A stretch of 64,000 nt of DNA from Heterobilharzia americana (lineage: Eukaryota; Platyhelminthes; Trematoda; Strigeidida; Schistosomatidae). The position numbers and the translations under genes are program-made. The stretch covers positions 68,267,160 to 68,331,159 of the forward strand of contig OX104130.1 of the NCBI GenBank assembly GCA_944470555.2, read 5' to 3'. Shown here piece after piece: positions 26,526-37,400 of the stretch (the first letter of the stretch is position 1; every line of letters begins with the position of its first letter). The notes under the pieces are model-generated. The model was not told where the DNA came from. It was given only the letters and a program-made list of their open reading frames with translations, and did no database searches.

Positions 26526-27600
26526 AGGCTATCATGAATCTCAAGTACCTTTTACCTCAACGGACTCATAAGGAGTGTTTAATTACTAGTCCATCTGGTC
26601 GGATTGTGCAGTACAAAGACATAACCAGTGTTCCCTTTAAGTTTACCAACAAAAACTGCCTATCTAATAACTCACATGAACTTCACGTGAAAAAACAGAA
26701 GAGTTATTCTCATATGCATGAATTAAAGTTTACATATAGTTTGAATGCACAAAAAGAGAAGAACTTCTCTCCTCCCAGTTTGTTTTACGTGGTATTTCAT
26801 TGTCCAGTTTCTTTGCTCTTCTCTTTTCAGTATCAGCCTGACAGGAAAGTCCTAAGCATTACTTTGATCAAAAAGTATCGACTTACTGGAAATCCTACTT
26901 CCTACGTTAAACTGGGAACTAGTGTTAGAAGCATTCAACTGGCTCACCCCCAATTTCCTGTTTCCTGAACAGCTTCACAACCAACTCACCCTCTTGCCAG
27001 TACCCTAAATAATACCACATACGAAACCCCAAGCACAATAACAAATGCAACGGAAATCTGGATAAACAATCAAACCCGAGAGATCACTTAACCTAACGGC
27101 AACACACCAGTAATAATGCTATGTAACAGATTTCTCTAGTACTTTGTCTCGTATCAATCCACCTAATAGAAGTCAACTAACAGCCAATATATCTCCTTGA
27201 CAGTGTTGCATACTTTAATGTGAATTCATGGACTTAAGTCTATGAAGTTTTATACATATGTAATATTCACCACTGTTGAACGACGATTCTTCCATTCTTT
27301 AATTACTTGCACCACAACAAATGTTTTCAGTATTACCAATCTGAACTGCTGGAAAAGGTAACACTTGAAGAGTGAGAAATTTCTCACTCAGGCGTTAACG
27401 CCCGATCTTAGACGTTCGCCTGGATTAAATGATTGTATGGATACTTACTTATTCCTGAAATCATTGAAGTAAATTATTATTGGTCAATGAATCTACGAAC
27501 ATAAGAACTGCTGTTAAAATGGACGTTTATCTGACGAAACACTTGTTCTTGTAGATAGGTCAATCACGTCCACTACTCACAACGCAAACACCAAATACTG
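26526..27600. other. Unassigned DNA with a palindrome cluster
   Basis: Downstream of LINE B. The 144-codon frame at 26,534-26,968 has no recognisable domain and may be part of the LINE 3' end or chance. Two adjacent perfect palindromes lie at 27,370-27,402. Confidence 0.4.
27370..27402. repeat. Two adjacent perfect palindromes
   Basis: A 20-nt perfect palindrome (GAGTGAGAAA with its reverse complement, 27,370-27,389) is followed after one base by a 12-nt perfect palindrome (GGCGTTAACGCC, 27,391-27,402). Neither lies in a recognisable element. Confidence 0.9.
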
Positions 27601-27659
27601 TGCCGTTTGATGTGAAGAAAGAATTCTGAGCAGAAATGACCTAAGCTCAGAATGATGTG

Positions 27660-27800
27660 TATGTACTGTAAAGTGATATTTTCCTGCCATTTTCATAACA
27701 TTTAGACACTCGGTATCATGACAGTTTAATTTCTTCCCTATGTACGATTCAAAACTGCTCAAACTTTTAATGTTTCTGTGCAGTTATCAATTTGATAAAC
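27660..27800 (+). repeat. Retroposon 3'-tail repeat, copy 1
   Basis: Shares GTGATATTTTCCTG, a TTTTCATAAC block and further spaced matches with 29,290-29,485 and, more weakly, 32,975-33,195. It is the most decayed of the three copies. Confidence 0.55.
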
Positions 27801-28819
27801 GATAATGTTTTCAGAAGGAGGGACCGGATATCTATCCGCAAGAGTCAAACCGAATAACAGATCGGCTTCAGGCAGACGGCTAGATGCAAGTCACCACAAC
27901 GGCTTAAACAAAAAAAAACCTGAATGGGGTAAAACACCACCCTGAGTAAGGTGAGACAAGTCCTTGATGCAACAACCTGCGGCGAAATTGTGAGAGATAT
28001 ACACAGAATTAAAATCATGGAAAGGCAATGTATGGCGTCGGTACTCTTGTGAGGCCGGGCAACAACGAGGCAGGAATGCATTGCAGCAGGACCATTTTCA
28101 CATCGACACGAAAGCAGAACAGTAAAAGCAATTATATTTGAAAAGGTATCTTAGGAGGGATTACCCCCATTGTTTCCACTCTTAGTTGCATAAGCTTAGG
28201 CGTCCAAATGCTCATGTATGCTATCGAAGCAGCGGTAAATCTTGAATTATTGAAGATATTTTCCAGATTCCTGAGGGCGGTGACCTTCATGTGTACGTCT
28301 ATTTACTATCAGAAAGCAATTAATATTCACCAGTTTGGATCCTCGATATCGGAAATCTGAAGCTACGCTGGGTGAGCGGGTCTAAGTGTGTGGTGGTGGA
28401 TGCCACTCATTCTTCGGCTTAAGATGAATATCTCACACTGAAACCTCTTTGCGCACAAAATTAAAGGCAAGCATATCATATCAGACTATTAGGATGAATG
28501 GGTGTCGATAGATTTTGGAAACACAACAAAGTTGACTACACAACTTTTAGTCCAGTCAACCACCTCGCTGCCCGTCTGAAACTAGGGAACTGCCATGAAT
28601 CTGAAAGCAAACTGAGCCGTTAAACTAGGTGGTTCCGGGGAAACGATTATTTCATCACTCGAAGATCAGACAGCAGCTGGTTCCTAGGGCCGGATTGATG
28701 TGGATTCACAGCTTGGAGTTGCCCTAAAGCAAAATTTGCTCCCAAACTGGGATGCTTGAGTCAATCGCGGTGGAGGACTATGGATAAGAAATCTTGTGTG
28801 CGTGTAGCCGAGCCCGTTC
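27801..28819. other. Unassigned DNA
   Basis: No coding frame is recognised. The stretch has a short run of A residues near 27,911 and may include the decayed 5' region of LINE C or another retroelement. Confidence 0.35.
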
Positions 28820-28965
28820 CTGAGACCACGTCAAACAATAACAGTTCGAAATGTCCCCATACTGTCCGCCTATGATTCAAAGAAGTCTCTTTGCTGTAGG
28901 CATTTGTCATCTCTCTGATCGAGGGGACCAGATATCTTTCGCAGTAAAATATCTAGAAAATTCCG
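28820..28965 (+). repeat. Dispersed repeat, copy 1 of a pair
   Basis: Matches 45,925-46,075 in the same orientation. The clearest shared blocks are CTGTCCGCCTATGA and TCATCTCTCTGAT, with diverged sequence between. It is probably a piece of an unidentified retroelement. Confidence 0.6.
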
Positions 28966-29289
28966 AAAATTTAGAAAATTCAGGAGATCTGGTTTAATTG
29001 CTTGCCGAATCGAAGGATTTTAAGCCCAATATATTCTACAGCAAGTATAGCAAATGTTGCTCTCGCAGCTACATCATTGTTCCTTCCAGGCTTGGAAGTG
29101 GCACGAGGGAGAAAGATTTTCAGTTGATCTCCTGTTTGGTTACGTGCGAACACGGAACTATACCTCCAGGTTAACCATCTGGGTCACGTGTGATGCAAGC
29201 GTCGAATATCGTACTATTTCGGTATCGCTTTATCGTGTAAAAAGGGTGGTGAGTGGAGACAACCGAAACTCATAAGCAATCTGAACGCG

Positions 29290-29485
29290 CTGTGGAGTGA
29301 TATTTTCCTGTTCTTTTCATAACCTGTAGTCACTTTTATCATCATGATAAACCGTGATGTGATACCTTCTGTATCATTCAGGACAGCTCAACTACTGGAA
29401 ATTTCTTTATCATTATCGGTTTGATGATGCTTGTAAACTGTCTTCTCTCTTGTTAAACTCCTAATTTGGGAATAAAATATTCTTT
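29290..29485 (+). repeat. Retroposon 3'-tail repeat, copy 2
   Basis: Shares an ordered series of blocks with 32,975-33,195, ending in TGTAAACTG, TTCTCTC, TGTTAAA and GAATAAAATATT. The GAATAAAATA end looks like a polyadenylation signal region. In the other copy it is followed by a TTTA tail, so the repeat is best read as the 3' UTR of a LINE. Confidence 0.65.
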
Positions 29486-29639
29486 GTGGTGAGGGCGCTA
29501 ATATAGCGGTGACTATTTTGCACCGAAAAAACACAAAGTCCATGATTCCGAGAAAGTTGTAAATTCCCCACCCTTCAAAATAGCCTTTGGAAGCATACTA
29601 TCCACTTCCATAATGAAAGCGGTTTTTCTTCACAAGTCA

Positions 29640-31620
29640 CGGTGTTTAACATTTTTGTTTACGCTTACCCTCTGCGAGCCCAGGGAGGACTAGCCTTGTG
29701 CTCTAGCAACAAAGAATCTCCCACGAAGGTTCCCAGGCGCAGATTGAAATCTTCTAAATCCAACATAATAAAATGCATTGTTATTAATGTTCAAGCACAC
29801 GATAGCCCTAAGCAAAGTGTAGAGATCCTTGGTAACCGCCCCGGTACCTCTTTTATCAGTGAAAGTAATGCATTTGGAACAGAGCGGTTGACAGTGCCTT
29901 CTCTGGGACTGAGAGTGAGGCCTACAACACAAAGTATTTCTGCGGCGGTTAACGCCTTAAAACGTCGTTTTGAAGGTGGTGTAGATAAGATATTTGCAGT
30001 CGTCTCTAAAATGGAGGTGAAGAAACACCCTCTTACTTCCGAAGTTATCCTCCTTGTCGCCTAACGGTGGATGCAACCCATATTCTTCCGACTCATAAAT
30101 CCGGACCAACTGCATATTTAGATAATTACCATCCGATTGATCTCACTTTCGCGATTCCCAGAGGTACGGGGAGAATTAACAAAAATAGTGTCGTGGACTG
30201 CCCATTCACAGACGACTTATTATCGACCTCGCAGCATCACTCCCTAAAAATCAGGTCCTGCGGCACTTGGATACCAGATTATCTTGAATGATAATAATAG
30301 TATACATTTCGAATGATGGGTTATACGAACGCATATCACTTTTGCAGGCAATATCTAAGTGTTATTTTACTTATTCAGGCTCAGAATGTTTAGAAAGTAA
30401 CAGATCATCGTATCATGCTGAGCCTTCTGGGGCGAACTATTGTTTGGATATTGCCGGTCACAAATGCTGGATAAAGGCCAGATCGTTGAACAGCAACAGT
30501 GAAAATTAACATGGGTGTAACCTCTCGGAATGAAAAGTATCCTAGCAATAGTTAGTCATATGGTCTATAACAGTATATTGCACATCACCCGAAAGATGTG
30601 ACTGAGTGCGCTTTGCCGCTGCACTGTTTTTCGACTTCGAAAAGGGATTCGACAGGTTTCCCTATCAAGGACTTCCTGTGAAGCTTAGATCATTCGGGGT
30701 GGTAAGCTTCTTATATGACAGGTCCAAGTAATCTCTTCGCAAAAGCTCTCCGGTAGTCAAAATAAACCATTGCTCTCCAGGGTCTTGATCAATTACAAGT
30801 GGTGTGGCACAAGCGCGCTTGTCCCACTTCTATTTTTCAGGCATGATCATGGCAGATGTAAGGTTGTCAGATATGGAGAACCATAGCTTTGTGCAGACGA
30901 CCCCAAGAAAATTTGCAGCTTCCGGTACGGTGCGATTGATTTAGGTCTGTCAAAATCGTGGGTTAATTTAAATAAGCTACTTGGCTGGAGCGGGAAGTGG
31001 CAACTTGCACTCAATTACGAAAAATGTGGGATACTCTACCTCGGAAAAATTAGCCCCCTATCGCACCACGTTTACGAGATTACTTGAACCAAACCCCCTA
31101 TGAAGCATGACACCTAGGTGTCCAATATTCTGGTAATCTCAGTTTAACTCAGCCTATTTCAGCTGTCATCTTTGAAGTCATGAGATCAGCAGATTTTATT
31201 CCAGGGAGCGTCTGTGCGGGAGAAACCAAGCGTGGCCCTTTTAAGGTTTGCTCTGGACTGACGTTGCATGAACAATATTGACAAATTACGAAATGAATAT
31301 GTATAGCGAAGTTTCACTGAAAGGTTTTTGGGGGTCACCGGTTACATAGGTGTACTGCACTGTCTGTGAGACGCCTATGAAAACTTCGTACAAGAAACGA
31401 CTTAGTTTTTTTCCGAAAAAATTTTGCACTGTCTATCGTACTGTTCCCCTTCATCCGCTTGTAAATACGTGCCACCATTTGACCTTAAAAATCATACATT
31501 CATGTTAGAAATACGCGGATGCGGTAAACTAGCCAGGTACAAATTCTTTACCACACACTGCAGCTCAGTCTGGAATAAGCCTCTGTTGCTTGTATGTAGC
31601 AGTACCTCTTTATGACAGCT
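29640..31620 (+). mobile_element. LINE C: non-LTR retrotransposon RT, heavily decayed
   Basis: Broken plus-strand frames follow the order of a LINE reverse transcriptase. A pre-RT frame lies at 29,642-30,064. It is followed by HILPTHKSGPTAYLDNYHPIDLT at 30,073-30,140, a form of the LINE motif PIYKSG...NYRPISLT. Next is FFDFEKGFDRFP (motif A) near 30,632, then SGVAQARLS near 30,800 (the SGVPQGSVLSP block). A WQLALNYEKCGI stretch is near 31,000, LGVTGYIGVLHCL lies about 31,330-31,365, and a C-terminal block ending SSVWNKP is near 31,580. The catalytic YADD is not readable. No endonuclease was recognised upstream. It is inactive. Confidence 0.75.
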
Positions 31621-31929
31621 TAAGTAGCTTGTCAACTTATTTTTGGGATCGGATGATATCTGCAACCCGTACGTAGATAGATGCCTTACTGTTGAATGTG
31701 TTTTGATTTTTCTTGTAATGTATCCAAAAACACTGACCACTCATTTTGTTTAACTTCATTCAATCTGCCTGTACCAACCATATTTAACCACTTGCTTTGC
31801 TTAGTGTTACAAGTGTATTTCGTTTTAGATAGAAACTGCAGCAGCCGCCAAAATTGAAGATTTGTAATTAAGTTTTGTACATATATTTTGTCGTAAAGAA
31901 CAAGTTTCGCTGGGTTCACTTACTGTTTG

Positions 31930-34456
31930 AATATATATTCGTTTTATGCCAACCGATTGTTTTGGATTTGGTCGGTTCCGTTCCAGGATTTGTGAACTCC
32001 AAAAATTCGTATCCTTGTTACGTGCTACTCAGTGGATTTGACGCAACATAAGTTCTTCAGTTTTGTCTCTGCTTATTTGGTTGAAGATTTGGCTCGTTCC
32101 TCTCCGAAAACAAGTTTCAACGTTTGGAATATTCTGCCCCTTCCAATACGTTTTCGGATTACGGAAATCGGTCTGCTAAACGAGTTCATTATGTCGGATC
32201 TAGACGTAGGAGAAAAACTGCACCTGTGGACAATAATCTAGAATTTTCCAATAATTTGCGTGATGATAAAGAAGTTAAAGTGGGTTTGGGTGGTACTAGT
32301 ATGTATGGTTCATGTAGCATGCCTAATTCGATTAATTGTCAAACACTCAAGTCTTTGTCGAAGGTGAAAAGGTCAGAAAAGGAATTTCGATCGAACGCTG
32401 GATCGTCTGATGATGCAGTAGGAGTTGAGGATATGAAAGGCAGTCATTCTAGGTCTAAGGATGCTGCGGGTTCACCCGATCCCAGCAATATACGAAATAG
32501 CTTTGTATCAGATTTGAGAGATTGTTTGGCCTCTATGGTCACCAGCATCTCTTTACCAACGGTTGAGCTGATGTACTTTGATGGCCAGCCCAGTCAGCAT
32601 CAGTTGTTTATGGGTCAGCTCAGGAATACGATAGAGGCCAAACTTACTGGAAAAGGTTTGATGCTGTCCTATGTCTTGCGTTTTTGCTAATGGAAGTCTA
32701 TGAATGATAACACTTTAATAGATATTCACTTGGATTACGTGATTATGTGGAAACTTACAGGTTTTCAACATCGTTAGTGTGGGTTCTTCTGGTACCTGAA
32801 GCTATAAACATAGGAATTGATGGTAAAATAGACATTTATATAGCGTAACGGGGCATCGCGGAGACGAATCAAACAAGTCGACTGCTTGTAACGGAAATTT
32901 AGAATTTCGTGGGACCTTGGTGCCACTAATGGTGAAAAAAGAAAGTATGGCTGGAGACGATCCAGACTTTAGCACGTTGTATACGCTGAAAAGTTGTATT
33001 TCCTTGTTCATTTCATGACCTGCGGAATCTTCTGATGTTTTTAGTCTAAGTTACTGACCTTCATTCCGTACCATTCAGATCCCGTAAAATCTTGTACATT
33101 TTCCAACATACATCAGCGTGATGATGCCTGTAAACTGGCTTCTCTCATGTTAAATTACTAACATGAGAATAAAATATTTATTTATTTATTTATGGGGACA
33201 ACGATAAAAGCGTGTATTCCGCTTCCTGCTGACCTGCGATATGATGGGGCTAAAAAATCCGTCGTGATTTGTTTGGACAGGGGCACGTGATTGCTCGATC
33301 ACTTTTTAATGACTTGGTTAGAAATAGACAGACGGCGGGGAATACCATCGAGACTATGCATGGGTTCGCTGTGAAGCTTAGGAATGTACAAATAATGTTG
33401 TCCCAGACCCGCTATGTCACAGATTTGAATTCACCGGTCAATCCGGAGGCTATTGTTGGTTGCTTACCTATTCATTCACAAGGTGGATGGGCTGACGAAG
33501 CGGACAGGATTCTCGTCACTGGGCAGGAACCTGAATATAGAGACTTAATTTGTTTCGTTGAGGAGACAGCTGAGTATGGTATGGCTGGTTGATGGGATGC
33601 AATTTGGAAGGCGATTTGGTGAAGGGTCCTGGCTCACAATTCGGAAGTAGATCGCACTGCAACTTGGTGTCTGCTGCGTTTGTTTAAAGAAGGATCACAT
33701 GGCTAAGTTTTGCAATTCTGGACTTAAATTCAAGTTTAAGGATTGTGAAGTGAACCATCACTCTTTGTTGCGTATGGCGGACACTGAATCCAAAGTAACC
33801 GGATCGATAACCCACTTGACGAAGGAAGTGGTATCTCGTAAAGCGAATTTGGGAATCTTCCCGGTGAGACTGACGGGTCCGAAAGGGAGCATAGAAACTT
33901 ATACGTTACTGGGTAACGGATGAGACACATCAGTGATGTTAAAAAACATTGTCAAGGATCTTAGCCTTATTGGTAGGAAGTCCTCCCTGGGCGTGACCAC
34001 GGTCTCTGGGAGTTTTCAGCGCGCTTGCTTGGAAGTGAGTGTGAAGCTCTGCTCTCTGGGCGGACAGGGTCCAGTGAAGGTGCAAAGGGCTTACACCATT
34101 AGTCACTTACCAATATCAGGTGCGCATACTCTGTCTGAACAGGAGATTAAAACCTGGAGCCACTTGAAAGACATCAAACTACCTCGACTACAAAGTGATA
34201 CCGTTGGAATCCGAATCGGATGCGATGTTTCGGATGCTCATTGGGCCCTGGAACAGACTATTGGAAATGGAAATCAACCGTTCGGAGTAAAGACCCATTG
34301 GGTTGGGTTGTACTCCGTCAGAAGCAAGATAAGTCCTAACATAAAGTTGCCTTATGCCAGTATTCGAATAAATGCAATGTGTCTGATAGTCTAGAGAGGT
34401 TGTATGATCATGAGTTTAAAGATATTAGCTGCTCCAGCGCAATGCTCTCTGTGTAG
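31930..34456 (+). mobile_element. BEL/Pao LTR retrotransposon, part 1 (gag and protease)
   Basis: Plus-strand gag and protease of a BEL/Pao element. Gag starts in the frame at 32,124-32,690, ending with LPTVELMYFDGQPSQHQLF, a hallmark of BEL Gag. A 505-bp insert (32,690-33,195) splits it. Gag resumes with PLPADLRYDGAKK and FGQGHVIARSLFNDL (33,200-33,592). A perfect CX2CX4HX4C zinc knuckle lies at about 33,670-33,712. The protease block is damaged: where TYALLDNGSD is expected, the sequence reads LLGNG and a stop (33,909-33,923), so the catalytic Asp is lost. Coding similarity stops at 34,456 where LINE D begins, and continues at 40,787. The 5' LTR probably lies in 31,600-31,960 but has no partner here. 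Confidence 0.85.
32690..33195 (+). mobile_element. 505-bp retroposon insert in BEL gag
   Basis: Gag homology breaks after SYVLRFC (32,690) and resumes at about 33,196. The intervening DNA ends in GAATAAAATA followed by four to five TTTA units (33,171-33,193), the typical end of a retroposed copy in plus orientation. Its last 220 bp match 29,290-29,485. No coding domain is visible, so it is a 5'-truncated LINE or a SINE-like unit. Confidence 0.75.
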
Positions 34457-37400
34457 GATGATAATAATAATGATATTTATTCCTGAATATACGGGCATAC
34501 ACGATTTTTACAGGTATAAATAAGTTTATATATAAATAACATGTATCTTCATGGAAGGTAATCTCAGTCCCCACCCGTAGTCACTGGAAGATGTAAGTGC
34601 CGCATGTTCATATAATGGAGCATCCCAGCAGAATAAGTACGCAGAAAATTAACAAGTTGGACAAGTGGAAGTATTGTCTTCGCACTAACAAACAAACCAG
34701 GTTTGTATCCAGACATTACAGGTATTGCCTGGAGAAAAATAAAGCTTGAAGCTAATACTTTTATTGCGACAGTTCGTACTTTTTGCTTGAGATAATAGTG
34801 AAAAGTTTATGAAGGAATGTATTCACGAATTGTTTGCTTATTGTAATTCATTGATGGCTCCAGGGCTGTATAATGCATCCACGTTAACACCATTCTGCGA
34901 CGAAGATTCATAATCTTGATGAATATTATGACTGAAAGCCAAATGTCTTCACTTCTCCAACTCCAGCATCCAGAGGCAATAGACTTGTCTGAATGCACCA
35001 AATGGGCTTCCAGGACATCTTGTCCTTCGTTTTCGCGGGTCGTGACAGCCCTACGGTTGGGAAGTGTTGGACTTTGCTGGCCACTTTAATGATGGGTTAA
35101 TCTTAGATTTTGATAGCTATAAAGTTGTAGTCCAGTAAACATTTTTTTATTTCTGCTTGTTGTAGTTAGGTATTCCGAACGTGATAGAACTGGTTACCCT
35201 CCATGAAGGGTAGTTCCAGCTATGGTCTGTTCCTTAAGTAATTAATCCTCGATGGCAACCAAGCCAACGTCTAGAACTGAATTACTTTTCTACAACGAGA
35301 AGAAAACCGACAAAGCAGCAGGCGAAGAAAGCCGGAATTCCAAGGAGGGTGTTTTCTATGTTCATGCTTCTCTCTACTCAACCTCCCTTGCCATGGTGTT
35401 CATTGTATGTGCTTTTTCTATGGAGTACTTAAAAATATAAATTTCCTGCTGTCATGTAGTGTAGAATTTCTGTTTTTGGTTACTGTATTGGGTGGGGCAG
35501 AATGTGTCGTTAGTTTGAGGTGGTAACTTATGGAAGTCTCCTCAGCGCTTCGTACGAAGGGTTCGTGTGGGTGTGGTGGCTGCCCCATTATACATTAAGA
35601 GAGCCGAGCACACTAAATGTCGTGAAGGAGACTGTTGGTGTGTCCGATAAGCCGGAACAGTCACCAACTGACAAGAAGTCAGCCAGTAACCGACCAAGAT
35701 CAGAGGTTGATTTGGAGGCCTTCACTCTAGCTGGAAATCTGTTCCACAACTAAGAGAATTTGACGGCTAAGAAGTTTGCGCGCAAGCAGGACTTGAACGA
35801 CCTTATTTTGACGCTATGAGTGTGGTTGCGCAGATCGTAACAACTGTTTTGTTTGGACTGAAACTCACTGGCTGTAAACGTGTGTGTTTATGTAACACAT
35901 TGAAGAAGAGCGTCAGGATAATTTTGAGTCGTCTCATCCAAAGTGGTCCTAGAATTGGGGTTCTGCACCTGGAGCTGTAGTCCTGTTTGCAGTCGTGTCC
36001 TAGTAATCTGGTTGTGAAACACCTTTAGACACCCCCTATTTTATGTTTCTCTTTTATGCGGATACCGCTCAGCATGAATGAACAGTATTCTAACGTTGGA
36101 CGTACGCAAGTTTTAAAGAGCAGTAACTTGACCTCTTTGAAGTAGAGGTTACGGACTATGCAACCCATCGGGATCCTAGATTTGCGAGTCTGCGATGCCA
36201 TCTGTTCAGAAAATGTGAGGCCTCTTGAATATCTTAGTCAAAGGCCACCAACACTTTTAAGAACAGGGTAGTTTCGCAGCCTGAAGATGTGGTTGGATAT
36301 CCACCGATGGAGCACCAAAACATATCCGGCCACATTTGCCTATATTGAACTGAAGCTTCCAAGCAGCAGACCATGCGGATATTATATGGAGCTCCCTTTG
36401 TATTAGTGCTTGGAAGTGAGATAAATCGTCATGGCTGAATGTGTATGCAACTTTTAGGTCATCAGCAAACAGGAATGGTTTACCGTATGTAAAGCGGCTG
36501 CAGATGTCACTGACGTATAAAATAAAGAGAAGGGGACCTAATACACTGCCTTGAACAACTCCAGGGGTGATTGGCCTAGGTTTTGAAGTGTGTGAATCTA
36601 CCTTCACCACCTGAGTGCGATTGTTGAGGAACGACCTAATCCATCTCGATGGCGGATAGTCAATTCCCATAGTTATCGACTTACAAACTAACAGCGAGTG
36701 ATCGACTGTGTGAAATGCCTTTGAAGTGTCTAGACAGAGTACAATGACCAATTGGTGTCAGTCACGCATAGCGGTTATGAAGTTAAAGAAGTCAAGATGG
36801 CAAGTTATGAGGGACCTTGGTTTCAGGAAACCATGTTGACTCGATGTAATGATGTTGCCACTAAGTATGCGCTGAAGAACGCTTTCCTCAGTAACTTTCT
36901 CCATGATTCCAGAAATTTCAGGCGTAATATTTATTGTTCTCTAGTTACTGGCTGGTGTTTTTGAACCAGATTTATGTATAGGTAGGATACACGATGTTTG
37001 CATATCCCAAGGCATGTGAAAGATTCCAAAGAGAGAGGAAACGTTTCAAGTAATAGTAATGGAATATCAGGGTTACCAAGTGTGAAGAAGTGTGATGATA
37101 CCCCATCTGTAACAGCGCTTCTGCATCGTTTCAGCGTCTTAATGGCTTGGCGACTATTAGAATATGTGAGTTCAACTTTATCCGCTGGTATCAGTGGAGG
37201 AGAAGAATAGCTTTTAGTAATGCAGACCGTATCAGTATCACACGAAAAATCTGCCGGTCCCAGATAACTAACTGCAAATAAGTTACTGAATATTTCACAC
37301 TTATCCACTGGATACTTGATGTCATGGATAAGAAGAGGAATGTTGTGTCTCGTGCAATTCTATCGCTCCTTAGGGAGTGCTGAGACAGAATATACTCTAT

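Noticed and set aside
26534..26968. 144-codon plus-strand frame after LINE B
   Set aside because: No recognisable domain and no splice context. It may be chance or part of the LINE 3' region, so it was not called as a gene.
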